DNA from: Rhizobium subbaraonis
GTDB taxonomy: Bacteria > Pseudomonadota > Alphaproteobacteria > Rhizobiales > Rhizobiaceae
Direction of reading: 5' to 3'
Assembly (NCBI RefSeq): GCF_900220975.1
Contig: NZ_OBQD01000020.1
Span: 1-64,000, forward strand
DNA: 64,000 bases
Shown one piece after another: positions 43,255-51,701 of this stretch. Positions within the stretch are counted from its first letter, which is position 1; each line of letters begins with the position of its first letter. Under the pieces are notes generated by a model that saw only the letters and a program-made list of their open reading frames with translations, searched no databases and was not told the origin of the DNA. The translations under genes were made by a program, and so were the position numbers.

Positions 43255-43492
43255 CGCCACAGCCCGGGCAAATCGCCCATGCCATGCCTCTTGCACGCCG
43301 CACCGCCCACTCATGGTTTTGCTTTCGCAGCAATGCGCCGACGAGACGGCTGATGGCTTCGTAGTCGGGAAAGATCTTAACGACCTCGGTGCGCCAATCG
43401 GAGAGCGCTCTGTCCTCGGTGCTTTCCTTGTTCGGCCATACGGCACGGTGAAATTGTCGCGCTGCGCTCCCTCCACTCTCCCTGGCAATCAA
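43255..43492 (-). pseudogene. IS256-family (mutator) transposase C-terminal remnant
   Basis: On the minus strand a frame reads HRAVWPNKESTEDRALSDW, RTEVVKIFPDYEAISRLVGA and LLRKQNHEWAVRRARGMAW. It matches the end of IS256-type transposases ('[44 protein letters not shown]' with 'NDEWAVQRARYM'). The ERLNGEIKR core is degraded, the N-terminal two thirds are missing, and the frame runs antisense into the Fe-ADH gene. An inactive relic between the CoA regulon and the RpoE cluster. Confidence 0.72.
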
Positions 43493-43539
43493 CGGCCCAC
43501 TCTATGAGCATCGCGCCGAACCGGAAAAGACCATTCGGC

Positions 43540-43567
43540 TGATCCAAAGGAAACCGCCGACCGTACA
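43540..43567 (+). promoter_or_regulatory. RpoE-type (ECF) promoter for the 43608 operon
   Basis: TGATCC (43540-43545), 16-base spacer, CGTACA (43562-43567), 40 bases before ATG 43608. It has the same -35 and spacer as the promoter ahead of the sigma gene (50293-50320), with a -10 that shares CGTA. This ties the four-gene rightward operon to the RpoE-ChrR pair. Confidence 0.65.
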
Positions 43568-43607
43568 AAGTACGCAGAAAACTGTTTCAACTGGAGCAGG
43601 ACATCAG

Positions 43608-43997
43608 ATGCGTATGAAGATCACCATGATCGCTGCTGTGCTCGCGGCTTCGTCGTCGCAGGCCATGGCCGAGCGCTATTCAGCCCAGGACATACGGGAC
43701 GGCATCGTCGGCCGCAGGATCTTTCTTGCCGTGCCCTTTGGCGGTGAGTTTCCGCTGAATTACAGGCAGGGCGGCAGCGTCGACGGCAACGGCGAGGCGC
43801 TGGGCCTTGGCCGCTTTGCCAAGCCGAATGACACGGGCAAGTGGTGGATCGAAGCCGACCGCCTCTGCCAGAAATTTCGCAGCTGGTATGACGGCAGGCC
43901 CATGTGTTTCGATCTCTACCGCATCGATGACAAGCGGCTGAAATGGATCCGAAACGATGGCAAGTCCGGCACGGCACGCATCGGGCCGCAGCTGTGA
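43608..43997 (+). CDS. small exported hypothetical protein in RpoE cluster
   Basis: 129 aa. Signal peptide with core ITMIAAVLAASSSQAMA (ATG 43614 also possible). The mature part starts RYSAQDIRDGIVGRRIFLAV and has a Trp/Cys-containing section (GKWWIEADRLCQKFRSWYDG with PMCFDLYRIDDKRLKWIRND), so one disulfide between the two Cys is likely. It resembles uncharacterised periplasmic beta proteins; no function is assigned. An RpoE-type promoter lies 40 bp upstream, and DUF3833, MFS and SDR genes follow. Confidence 0.75.
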   Translation: MRMKITMIAAVLAASSSQAMAERYSAQDIRDGIVGRRIFLAVPFGGEFPLNYRQGGSVDGNGEALGLGRFAKPNDTGKWWIEADRLCQKFRSWYDGRPMCFDLYRIDDKRLKWIRNDGKSGTARIGPQL

Positions 43998-44091
43998 GCG
44001 CTTCCGGATCGGGAATGACTGTGGCCGCGGAACGGACCCGAGGGGCGGCCCGTCGCACAGCGGGACAACCATATCGCCAGGAGATTGAAAA

Positions 44092-44598
44092 ATGCGCCTG
44101 TTCGCAGCATTCTTCGTTGCCGCTGCCATGACCCTGACCTTTGCGATCGCACCGGCACAGGCCCGCGGCTTCTCGCTTGAGGATTTCTTTGCCGGCAGGA
44201 CCGAAGCCAATGGCAGCTTTCGCGCCATCACCGGCCTGCGACGGACGTTCACCGTCGCCCTCTACGGCAAATGGGACGGGCGCACGCTGACGCTCAGGGA
44301 AGACTTCGCCTTCGACGACGGCACCCGGGACCGCAAGACCTGGCGCTTCGTGAAGACCGGACCCGACAGTTACCGCGGCACGCGCGAGGACGTGGTCGGC
44401 GAGACGCTGGTCAAGATCGACGGCAACGTGGCGCGATTCACCTACCTCGTCTATCTCGATGCGGCCAACCGGACGAACAAGGTCCGCTTCCACGACACGA
44501 TGACGCTGAGAAACGACGGAACGGTGCTCAATTCCGCATACGTCACGAAATTCGGGTTGCCGGTCGCATGGACGCGCGTGGAATTCAGGAGGCGCTGA
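44092..44598 (+). CDS. DUF3833-family exported protein
   Basis: 168 aa, RBS CAGGAGATT before ATG 44092. Signal peptide ends near APAQARG. The DUF3833 pattern is clear: LEDFFAGRTEANGSFRAITG, RRTFTVALYGKWDGRTLTLR, EDFAFDDGTRDRKTWRFVKT and NDGTVLNSAYVTKFGLPVAW. This family is habitually encoded beside CFA-synthase-like methyltransferases, DUF1365 and FAD oxidoreductases in RpoE regulons, which is the arrangement here. Periplasmic and possibly lipid-binding; biochemical role unknown. Confidence 0.88.
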   Translation: MRLFAAFFVAAAMTLTFAIAPAQARGFSLEDFFAGRTEANGSFRAITGLRRTFTVALYGKWDGRTLTLREDFAFDDGTRDRKTWRFVKTGPDSYRGTREDVVGETLVKIDGNVARFTYLVYLDAANRTNKVRFHDTMTLRNDGTVLNSAYVTKFGLPVAWTRVEFRRR

Positions 44599-44601
44599 GC
44601 G

Positions 44602-45963
44602 ATGTGGGGAGCGCGGGGGATCAGTGATGACAGGCACAGAACGGCGCCTAGTGCACGGACCGCCCTCGTCCATATAGCCTATGCCCTTCCCGCCCTGCCA
44701 CTGGCCGCACTGGCCCTGCCACTCTACGTTATCGTGCCGACGTTCTATTCGGAAGCGATCGGCCTGCCGGTCGCGGCCGTCGGAACGGTTCTCCTTGCGA
44801 TCCGTCTTCTCGACGCGGCCACCGATCCCGTGTTCGGCTGGCTTGCCGACCGGTGGCGCGGGCCTGGTGGCCGTCGCCGCGGCTTCTTCCTCGCCTCGCT
44901 GCCCCTTACCGCAGGTTCCGCCTTCATGCTCTTCTGGCCACCCGGAGAGGCGGGCCTTGCCTATCTCGCCTTTTGGGCCGCGCTTGTCTCGATCGGCTTC
45001 ACGTGGACCTCCCTACCCTACACCGCCTGGGGCGCCGAATTGTCCGGCGACTACTCGGAACGCACGCGCATCTCCGCCTTCCGCGAGGGTGCCACGCTGA
45101 TCGGGATTCTGCTTGCCACGAGCCTGCCCTTCTCGATCGGCCTGACAGGAGCAGGAGGGACGCACGGGCTTCAGGTCATGGCGATCCTTGTTGCGATCCT
45201 GCTGCCGATTTCGGGTCTCGCGGCCGTACTGCTTGTACCGGAACCAAAGAACCGTTCGTCGAGAGAGCTCGGCCTCCTCGAGGGAGCGGCCTTCATGGCC
45301 GCAAACCGGCCGTTCCTCCGGCTGATCGCCGCCTTCCTGCTCAACGGGTTTGCCAATGCCATCCCGGCCACCCTTTTCCTCTATTTCGTCTCCGACCGGC
45401 TGGGTGCGCCGGACTGGCGCGGACCGCTGCTTCTTGTCTATTTCGCCTGTGCCGTGCTCGGCGTCCCGCTGGCGGTGCGGGCCGCGAACCGCTTCGGCAA
45501 GCACCGCGCATGGTGCGGCGCGATGCTGGCGACCTGCCCGATCTTCGCCCTCTCGGGGTTCCTCGGCCCCGGCGACGTGATCGCGTTCGCCGTCATCTGC
45601 GTGCTAACAGGACTTTTCCTCGGCTTCGACCTTGCCCTACCGCCATCCATCCAGGCCGACGTGATCGATCACGACACCGCTCGCTCCGGCGCGCAGCGCT
45701 CCGGCCTCTATTTTGCGGCATGGAGCCTTGCAACGAAGCTGTCGCTCGCAGCCGCGGTCGGACTGGTCTTTCCCCTGCTCGCTCTGTCCGGCTTCGACCC
45801 GCAGGCAGGCGGCGGCTCACGGAGTTCGTCGGACGCGGTTGCGGCGCTCTATGCATGGCTGCCGATCGTCCCGAAGCTCGGCGCAATCTGGCTGATGTGG
45901 CGCTTTCCGCTCGACAAGGTGGCGCAAGCGGAACTGTTGAGCCGGATCGGGAAGGACGGATGA
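44602..45963 (+). CDS. MFS transporter of the glycoside-pentoside-hexuronide type
   Basis: 453 aa, twelve hydrophobic helices. MelB-like features: RLLDAATDPVFGWLADRWRG at the first cytoplasmic loop, LPYTAWGAELSGDYSERTRI in the middle and PSIQADVIDHDTARSGAQRS. In RpoE clusters such proteins accompany lipid-modifying enzymes, so it may move a lipid or small envelope compound and not a sugar. AGGAGG precedes ATG 44602, only 3 bp after DUF3833. Confidence 0.9.
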   Translation: MWGARGISDDRHRTAPSARTALVHIAYALPALPLAALALPLYVIVPTFYSEAIGLPVAAVGTVLLAIRLLDAATDPVFGWLADRWRGPGGRRRGFFLASLPLTAGSAFMLFWPPGEAGLAYLAFWAALVSIGFTWTSLPYTAWGAELSGDYSERTRISAFREGATLIGILLATSLPFSIGLTGAGGTHGLQVMAILVAILLPISGLAAVLLVPEPKNRSSRELGLLEGAAFMAANRPFLRLIAAFLLNGFANAIPATLFLYFVSDRLGAPDWRGPLLLVYFACAVLGVPLAVRAANRFGKHRAWCGAMLATCPIFALSGFLGPGDVIAFAVICVLTGLFLGFDLALPPSIQADVIDHDTARSGAQRSGLYFAAWSLATKLSLAAAVGLVFPLLALSGFDPQAGGGSRSSSDAVAALYAWLPIVPKLGAIWLMWRFPLDKVAQAELLSRIGKDG

Positions 45964-46024
45964 ACACGAAGCCGATCCCGGCTGATCCGAAAGCACTCCC
46001 GCCCCGTAGTCGAGGAGGATCGAC

Positions 46025-46831
46025 ATGAACGTGAGGCTCAAATTGGTCAGCAACAACCAACCGAACCGCAAGGACATCACGGGCAAGGTGGCCTGGATTA
46101 CCGGAGCAAGCTCGGGCATCGGCCGCTCACTTGCCATAAGGCTGGCGCAGAGCGGGTGGACGGTCGCTGCCAGCGCACGCAACGCGGCCGCACTCGAAAA
46201 GCTCGCCGCGGTGCTGCCCGGGATCATCCACCCCTATCCGCTCGACGTCACCGACCGCAAGGCGACGGCGGAGGCTCTCGCCGCGATCGAGGCAAATCTG
46301 GCACCCGTCTCCCTTGCCGTCTTCGGTGCGGGAACTTACCGGCGCGAGACGCTCGCAAGCTTCGACGCGGGAGCGATCGGCGAAATGGTTGCACTCAACA
46401 TCATGGGTACCGTCAACTGCCTGGAGGCGGCAATGCCGCCGATGGTTGCGCGTCGGTCCGGCCAGATCGCCGTGATGGCGTCGGTCGCAGGCTATACCGG
46501 CCTGCCCGGTGCTGCCGGCTACGGCGCGACGAAGGCGGCGCTGATCAACATGTGCGAAGCCCTCTATCCCGAACTCGAGCGTCACGGCGTTCGGATGACC
46601 GTCATCAACCCCGGCTTCGTCGACACGCCGCTGACGCAAAGGAACGACTTTCCCATGCCCTTCCTGATCTCGTCGGAGGAAGCGGCGGGCCACATCCTGA
46701 GGGGTCTCGACAGTGGAAGCTTCGAAATCGCCTTTCCGTGGAAGATGAAGATGGTCATGAAGCTCTTGCAGGCGCTGCCTCCGCGCCTGCGCTTCGCGCT
46801 CACCCGGCGAATGCTTCGCAACGACGCGTGA
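46025..46831 (+). CDS. short-chain dehydrogenase/reductase
   Basis: 268 aa. Cofactor site WITGASSGIGRSLAIRLAQS, ASARN for NADP preference, FGAGTYRRET, catalytic MASVAGYTGLPGAAGYGATK (Ser, Tyr, Lys) and GFVDTPLTQRN. The C-terminal helical region (KMKMVMKLLQALPPRLRFAL) suggests membrane association. Last gene of the rightward RpoE operon; GAGGAGG upstream. It ends 2 bp from the convergent methyltransferase gene. Reduction of a lipid carbonyl is plausible. Confidence 0.9.
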   Translation: MNVRLKLVSNNQPNRKDITGKVAWITGASSGIGRSLAIRLAQSGWTVAASARNAAALEKLAAVLPGIIHPYPLDVTDRKATAEALAAIEANLAPVSLAVFGAGTYRRETLASFDAGAIGEMVALNIMGTVNCLEAAMPPMVARRSGQIAVMASVAGYTGLPGAAGYGATKAALINMCEALYPELERHGVRMTVINPGFVDTPLTQRNDFPMPFLISSEEAAGHILRGLDSGSFEIAFPWKMKMVMKLLQALPPRLRFALTRRMLRNDA

Positions 46832-46833
46832 CG

Positions 46834-48051
46834 TCACGGCCTTTCCAGGCGGAACTGGTACACGCCGATCCTGCCGGTACGAAACCCTGCGGCGCAGTAG
46901 TGCAGGTAGTACCGCCACATCCGAAAGAAGCGTTCGTCGAAGCCGAGCGGCCGTATCGCCGCCCAATTCTCGACGAACGCGCGTTCCCAGTGCACGAGCG
47001 TCTTCTCGTAGTCGCGACCGAAGGAGAAGGAATCGCTAACGGCCAGGCCGGACGCAACCGCCCTTTCGCTGAAGATCGTCGGCGACGGGAGCATGCCGCC
47101 CGGGAAGATGTAGGTCTGGATGAAGTCGGCATTGCGCCGGTAGTGCTCGAAGCGCGTCTCGTCGATGGTGATGACCTGGATCATCGCCTGACCGCCCGGC
47201 GCCAGCAATTGCCGCAGGCGATCGAAGTAGAGCCGCCAGTTCTCCTCGCCGACCGCCTCGAACATCTCGATCGAGACGACCTTGGTGAAGCATCCCTCGC
47301 AGTCGCGATAGTCCTGGAGTCGAACCTCCGCCCGGTCGGACAGACCCGCGGCCGCCAGTCGCGCCCGTGCATACTGCGCCTGCTCTGTTGACAGCGTCAG
47401 TCCCGTGACCCGGCAACCGGTGCGCGATACTGCGTGTTCCATGAACCCGCCCCAGCCGCAGCCGATCTCGAGCACGTGGTCCTCCGGACCGATCCGAAGC
47501 GCCTCCACGATCCGGTCGTACTTCGCCTGCTGGGCCTCGGGCAGCGGCTGCGCCTCATGCTCGAAGACGGCGGCGGAATAGGTCATCGTCTCGTCGAGCC
47601 AGGCGCCGTAGAAGGCGTTGCCGAGATCGTAGTGGAAGGCGATGTTGCGACGGCTGCCTGCACGCGAGTTGCGCCGCAGCCGATGCCGCAGATAGGCAAG
47701 CTTGCCGATCAGCGGCGACGACGCTAGCACCGGACGCAACGCCGGCTCGTTGGCGATCGCCAGCTCCATGACCGCCCCCAGATCCGGCGAATCCCAGTCG
47801 CCGTCGAGATAGGCGCGCGAAAAGCCAAGGCTGCCGCCTGTCAGAAGACGCCAGAAAGGTCGCGCATTGTTGAACCGGATGGCGGCGGACGGGCCGGCTT
47901 CCTCGCCGACTGCCGCGTGCTCCCCGCCGCAGGGAAACTGAATCCGGATACGCCCGCGATCGATGCGGTCGGCCCAGCGGCAAACAAGCTGCTGCCAGAA
48001 CGACCGGCGCGGCGCAAGGAAAGTCGGGACCTGTTGTTCAGCCTGGCTCAT
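46834..48051 (-). CDS. cyclopropane-fatty-acid-synthase-like SAM methyltransferase
   Basis: 405 aa. The N-terminal helical lid is followed by RNIAFHYDLGNAFYGAWLDE, the SAM site DHVLEIGCGWGGFMEHA, SIEMFEAVGEENWRLYFD, TYIFPGGMLPSPT and GFDERFFRMWRYYLHYCAAG, all CFA-synthase hallmarks. It acts on membrane phospholipid acyl chains with S-adenosylmethionine. In Rhodobacter sphaeroides an RpoE-regulated relative is linked to singlet-oxygen defence and methylated furan fatty acids; that comparison is from memory. It overlaps the DUF1365 gene by 14 bp and closes the leftward RpoE operon. Confidence 0.93.
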   Translation of the reverse strand: MSQAEQQVPTFLAPRRSFWQQLVCRWADRIDRGRIRIQFPCGGEHAAVGEEAGPSAAIRFNNARPFWRLLTGGSLGFSRAYLDGDWDSPDLGAVMELAIANEPALRPVLASSPLIGKLAYLRHRLRRNSRAGSRRNIAFHYDLGNAFYGAWLDETMTYSAAVFEHEAQPLPEAQQAKYDRIVEALRIGPEDHVLEIGCGWGGFMEHAVSRTGCRVTGLTLSTEQAQYARARLAAAGLSDRAEVRLQDYRDCEGCFTKVVSIEMFEAVGEENWRLYFDRLRQLLAPGGQAMIQVITIDETRFEHYRRNADFIQTYIFPGGMLPSPTIFSERAVASGLAVSDSFSFGRDYEKTLVHWERAFVENWAAIRPLGFDERFFRMWRYYLHYCAAGFRTGRIGVYQFRLERP

Positions 48052-48847
48052 GCTGTGGTTCTTCCGATGGATTGCGGGAAACGATGGTGGTGGCGACCAG
48101 GATGTCGGCGGGTCGATGGCGATGGACAGGAACGCCCTTCATCCAGAGCCGCAGAGCCTCCCAGTGGATGCCGCCCATGACCTTCAACGTCATCAGCGGA
48201 TATTTGAAGAGCATGGAAAGCAGCCGGCGATCGGATATCTCGACCCGCTTACCGGAGAAGGTGGCGACCAGCAGCGGCCCCTGACCGTCACGTTCATTGA
48301 TCGCGATCATCACGCGCTCGCCTGGCGGCTCTATGCAAAAATCGTAGCGGCAATCCATCGGCACGAAGGGCGAGACATAGAGCTCCTTGGCGCAGGACTG
48401 CCGGATGGTGCCATCTCCCGCGTCCGGGACAGGGATCACATAAGTATGCCGCTCGCGGAACGTGTTGCAGACCTCGTAGAGGACGGCCCGCATAGCCCCG
48501 TCCGGGCCGCTGCAGAAGTAGACCGTCAGCGGATTGAACACGAAGCCGAAGATGCGCGGATAGCAGAGCAGACGGATGCGGATACCGTCGACATCGACCC
48601 CGGCGGCGATGAGCTGGCGCTCGACCCAGGCACGCAGCCCGCCGAGCATCCCGTCGCCGTGGTCGGTATCCTGGAAGGAATACAGCGCCCGGCGATTGTG
48701 ACCGAACAGCCGCAGCCTGCGGTCCAGCGCCGGCAGCTCGTCGAGATCCAGCAGCACGGAGAACACGCGATAGCGCAGTCGATGCCGGCGCGGCCGATTC
48801 CGCGCGTGCATCACGGCACCGACATAGAGGGTCGAGGCGCCTGTCAT
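48038..48847 (-). CDS. DUF1365-family protein
   Basis: 269 aa. The DUF1365 pattern: LYVGAVMHARNRPRRHRLRY, RVFSVLLDLDELPALDRRLR, RLLCYPRIFGFVFNPLTVYF, ELYVSPFVPMDCRYDFCIEP and KYPLMTLKVMGGIHWEALRL. It is nearly always found between an FAD amine-oxidase-like protein and a CFA-synthase-like methyltransferase, as here, with ATGA overlap upstream and a 14-bp overlap downstream. Biochemistry unproven; a lipid-modification accessory role is inferred. Confidence 0.92.
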   Translation of the reverse strand: MTGASTLYVGAVMHARNRPRRHRLRYRVFSVLLDLDELPALDRRLRLFGHNRRALYSFQDTDHGDGMLGGLRAWVERQLIAAGVDVDGIRIRLLCYPRIFGFVFNPLTVYFCSGPDGAMRAVLYEVCNTFRERHTYVIPVPDAGDGTIRQSCAKELYVSPFVPMDCRYDFCIEPPGERVMIAINERDGQGPLLVATFSGKRVEISDRRLLSMLFKYPLMTLKVMGGIHWEALRLWMKGVPVHRHRPADILVATTIVSRNPSEEPQHEPG

Positions 48848-50202
48848 TGCGCCATCGCAAGACTAGCGGTGGAAGGGATGCGGCCAGACTCATTTTCGAC
48901 AGACCAGGGTCGGCGCTGGCCGCAGATCGCCTCGGCGACCGAAAGCCCTGATTGCAGGCCGTCCTCATGGAAGCCGCTGCCGAAATGGGCCCCGCAGAAC
49001 CAGAGGCCGCCGCGGCCCTGCAGGCGCCAGAGTTCCTTCCGCGCCGCAAGCGCTGCCGTGTCGAACAGGGGATGGTCGTAGCCGACCTCGGCGATGATCC
49101 GTTCATCGGGGATATCGCGGTGAGGATTGAGCGTAACGAATAGCGGCGTGGCCGGATCGATGCCCTGAAGCCGGTTCATCCAGTAGGTGACGCAGAGCGG
49201 CCGTTCGCCGTCCCGTTCCGGCTCGCCGATGTAGTTCCAGCTCGACCAGACCTTTTTGCGTCTCGGCATCAGCCGCTCGTCGGTGTGCAGCACGGCGGTA
49301 TTGGCCGTGTAGCCGATCGCCCCTAACAGCTCCCGCTCCTGCCCGAGGGGATCGGCGAGCATGGCAAGCGCGCGATCGGCATGGGTCGCGATCACGACGT
49401 CGGTGAAAACATCGCGGTTGCCGCGCCAGTCGATCACCGACACAGAGCCCATCTCGCGGCGGACCTCCCGGACGGCGCTGCGCAGGCGGATTTCCCCGGA
49501 AAAGTCCGCAATCAGCCGATTGACGTACTCGCGGCTGCCGCCGGTCACCGTGCGCCAGCGCGGCCGGTCGGAAAGGGCAAGCAGACCGTGGCTCTCGAAG
49601 AAGCGGATGAACGCATGGAGAGGATAGTCGCGCATCCGCCTCGCCGTCGTCGACCAGATCGCCGCTCCCATCGGCAGGAGGTGATCGGTGACGAAGGCGT
49701 GACTGTAGTGGTTTTCGGCAAGGTACTGGCCGAGCGTCATCGACGCCAGCTCCTCGCGAGCAAGCGCAGTTGGCGCCTCTTTGTAGAATCGCAGCGTATC
49801 GGACAGCATGCGCCAGAAGCGCGGTCGCAATACGTTCCCTGGCTGGCCAAGCAAGCCGCCGATGCCGGAGCCGGAATATTCGAACGCGCCGCCATCGAGC
49901 GATGCCGCAAACGACATGTCCGAGGCCTGGGTGGGCACCCGCAGATGCTCGAACAGGGCGACGAGGTTCGGGTAGTTGCGGTCGTTGTAGACGATGAACC
50001 CGGTGTCGACCGGGATCGGGCCGGAACGTGAGGGCGCCGATACCGTGTTGGCATGGCCGCCCGGCCTGTCGGCCGCCTCGTAGAGAACGACGTCCATGCT
50101 GCGGCCGATGAGCCAGGCAGCGGACATTCCGGATATGCCCGCGCCGATCACGGCCACCCGCCGGCGGCGCGGAACGTCGGCAAGATCGCGGTCGACGCGC
50201 AT
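48844..50202 (-). CDS. FAD-dependent oxidoreductase (amine-oxidase/desaturase-like)
   Basis: 452 aa from ATG 50202 (AAAGG upstream; 50217 also possible). Dinucleotide fold RRVAVIGAGISGMSAAWLIG, then VVLYEAADRPGGHANTV, LTVTGGSREYVNR-like region near WRTVTGGSREYVN, VVIATHADRALAMLADP and the C-terminal FAD contact FCGAHFGSGFHEDGLQSGLS. Relatives in RpoE regulons are proposed flavin fatty-acid desaturases acting with the CFA-like methyltransferase (UfaD-like, by recollection). First gene of the leftward RpoE operon; its promoter is the minus-strand element at 50238-50265. Confidence 0.9.
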   Translation of the reverse strand: MRVDRDLADVPRRRRVAVIGAGISGMSAAWLIGRSMDVVLYEAADRPGGHANTVSAPSRSGPIPVDTGFIVYNDRNYPNLVALFEHLRVPTQASDMSFAASLDGGAFEYSGSGIGGLLGQPGNVLRPRFWRMLSDTLRFYKEAPTALAREELASMTLGQYLAENHYSHAFVTDHLLPMGAAIWSTTARRMRDYPLHAFIRFFESHGLLALSDRPRWRTVTGGSREYVNRLIADFSGEIRLRSAVREVRREMGSVSVIDWRGNRDVFTDVVIATHADRALAMLADPLGQERELLGAIGYTANTAVLHTDERLMPRRKKVWSSWNYIGEPERDGERPLCVTYWMNRLQGIDPATPLFVTLNPHRDIPDERIIAEVGYDHPLFDTAALAARKELWRLQGRGGLWFCGAHFGSGFHEDGLQSGLSVAEAICGQRRPWSVENESGRIPSTASLAMAQ

Positions 50203-50237
50203 GATAACCCTTTCCATCAGCAATAGCTTTGGGTGTA

Positions 50238-50265
50238 GATACGAAGGAAACGCATAACCGGATTG
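50238..50265 (-). promoter_or_regulatory. RpoE-type promoter for the FAD/DUF1365/CFA operon
   Basis: Read on the minus strand: CAATCC (50265-50260), 16-base spacer, CGTATC (50243-50238), 36 bases before ATG 50202. The spacing and -10 are identical to the plus-strand promoter at 50293-50320; the -35 differs at two bases. Confidence 0.6.
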
Positions 50266-50292
50266 ATACCTGCGCAGATTTTTGAACAATGG

Positions 50293-50320
50293 TGATCCGG
50301 CACGCAGTCGCCTCCGTATC
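50293..50320 (+). promoter_or_regulatory. RpoE-type promoter for the sigma/anti-sigma operon
   Basis: TGATCC (50293-50298), 16 bases, CGTATC (50315-50320), giving a leader of about 110 bases before ATG 50436. It matches the TGATC...CGTA pattern known for RpoE of Rhodobacter and related ECF11 factors, so the sigma gene is probably autoregulated. Confidence 0.68.
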
Positions 50321-50435
50321 GGCCTGCATGACAATCGCAGTCCCCATCTTGGCGCCCGCGTGCCCCGACATCCCGATCCCGAAGCCCCGGCGCGATTGCG
50401 CGGCAGGGCTTCAGGTCAAGATTAAGCGTGCACGG

Positions 50436-51005
50436 ATGAGCGAGACTGCCAGGGAACTGACAAAAGACGAAGCCCGCGCGCTGCTCGAAGCGGTCGGCCG
50501 CGATCGGGACATGGCGGCCTTCGAGGCGCTCTTTCGCCACTACGGACCACGTATCAAGGCCTATATGGCCCGTCTGGCCCGCGACGGCAGCGTTGCCGAG
50601 GAACTGATGCAGGAAACCATGATTGCGGTCTGGAACAAGGCCGCCCAGTTCGAGCCGGGCCGCGGGAACGTCTCGACCTGGATCTTCACCATCGCCCGCA
50701 ACCTTCGGATCGATGCCTACCGTAAGACCCGCCGGCCGGATTTCGATCCGAACGACCCCGCTTTCGTCCCGGACGACAGCCCGCCGGCGGACGCCGCCGT
50801 CGAGGAACGGCAGGAGGCCGAACGGCTGCGCAACGCCATGGCGGTGCTGCCCGAGGAGCAACTGGAGCTGCTTCGCCTCTCCTTTTTCAACGATTGTTCG
50901 CACAGCTCGATCGCCGAGCGGCTCAACCTGCCGCTCGGCACGGTGAAGTCCCGCATCCGGCTCGCCTTCGCCAAGCTGCGCACCGCGCTGGAGGACGGAC
51001 AATGA
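50436..51005 (+). CDS. rpoE: ECF sigma factor of the RpoE/ECF11 type
   Basis: 189 aa from ATG 50436. Sigma region 2: AFEALFRHYGPRIKAYMARL, AEELMQETMIAVWNKAAQFE and STWIFTIARNLRIDAYRKTR. Region 4: LPEEQLELLRLSFFNDCSHS with SSIAERLNLPLGTVKSRIRL. The acidic linker PDFDPNDPAFVPDD is typical of the ChrR-controlled RpoE group. The gene for a zinc anti-sigma factor overlaps by ATGA. It directs transcription in response to singlet oxygen or organic peroxide in characterised relatives. Three matching promoters in the window define its local regulon. Confidence 0.92.
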   Translation: MSETARELTKDEARALLEAVGRDRDMAAFEALFRHYGPRIKAYMARLARDGSVAEELMQETMIAVWNKAAQFEPGRGNVSTWIFTIARNLRIDAYRKTRRPDFDPNDPAFVPDDSPPADAAVEERQEAERLRNAMAVLPEEQLELLRLSFFNDCSHSSIAERLNLPLGTVKSRIRLAFAKLRTALEDGQ

Positions 51006-51676
51006 CGATCCGTCACCATGTCAGCGACGAACTGCTGCTTGCCTACGCTGCCGGCACGCTCGAGGAGGGCTGGCGGCTTGCCGTCGCAACGCATCTGGCG
51101 CTCTGCCCCGATTGCCGCAAGCGGCTTTCGCTGATGGAGGACGCAGGGGGCCAGTTGCTCGAGGAGATTGTGCCCGAACCGGCGATGGCAACGTCGTTTG
51201 AACGTTTGCGACAGCGCGTCCTGGAAAAAAGCGCGCCGGTCCGTCCTGCGTCTGCAGCCGCACGCCCGGCCGCGCCGGCTCGCGCCGCGGCGCCGGTCCT
51301 GCCGGAGCCGCTTCGCTCCTATGTCGGGGGTGATGTCGAAACGCTGAAGTGGAAGTCGCTCGGGCGCGGCGCCTACCACATTCCGATCAGGACCGACGAC
51401 GGAACGACGATGGTGCGGCTCCTGCGGATACCGGCAGGCAAACCGGTGCCCGAACACGGCCACGGCGGCCGCGAACTCACGCTCGTCCTCAGCGGAAGCT
51501 TTCATGACGGTGAGACGCTCTTCGCGCGTGGCGATCTGGAGGAGGCCGACGCCAGCGTCCAGCACCAGCCGGTCGCAACGCCCGGTGAGGACTGCATCTG
51601 CCTCGCCGTTACCGACGCGCCTCTGAAGTTCAGAAGCTGGCTGGTGCGTCTGGTCCAGCCGGTGCTCGGCATATGA
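51002..51676 (+). CDS. chrR: ChrR-family zinc anti-sigma factor with cupin domain
   Basis: 224 aa. The N-terminal zinc anti-sigma domain has His6, His31, Cys35 and Cys38 (HLALCPDC), the same ligand positions known from Rhodobacter sphaeroides ChrR. The C-terminal cupin (about 110-210) has EHGHGGRELTLVLSGSFHDG with His152, His154 and Glu158, plus His188, suitable for a second metal. An Ala/Pro-rich linker joins them. It should hold RpoE inactive until singlet oxygen or related stress triggers release. Start 51002 overlaps the sigma stop (ATGA). Confidence 0.93.
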   Translation: MTIRHHVSDELLLAYAAGTLEEGWRLAVATHLALCPDCRKRLSLMEDAGGQLLEEIVPEPAMATSFERLRQRVLEKSAPVRPASAAARPAAPARAAAPVLPEPLRSYVGGDVETLKWKSLGRGAYHIPIRTDDGTTMVRLLRIPAGKPVPEHGHGGRELTLVLSGSFHDGETLFARGDLEEADASVQHQPVATPGEDCICLAVTDAPLKFRSWLVRLVQPVLGI

Positions 51677-51701
51677 TCGACGTTCGGGAGCGTGTACCGG
51701 T

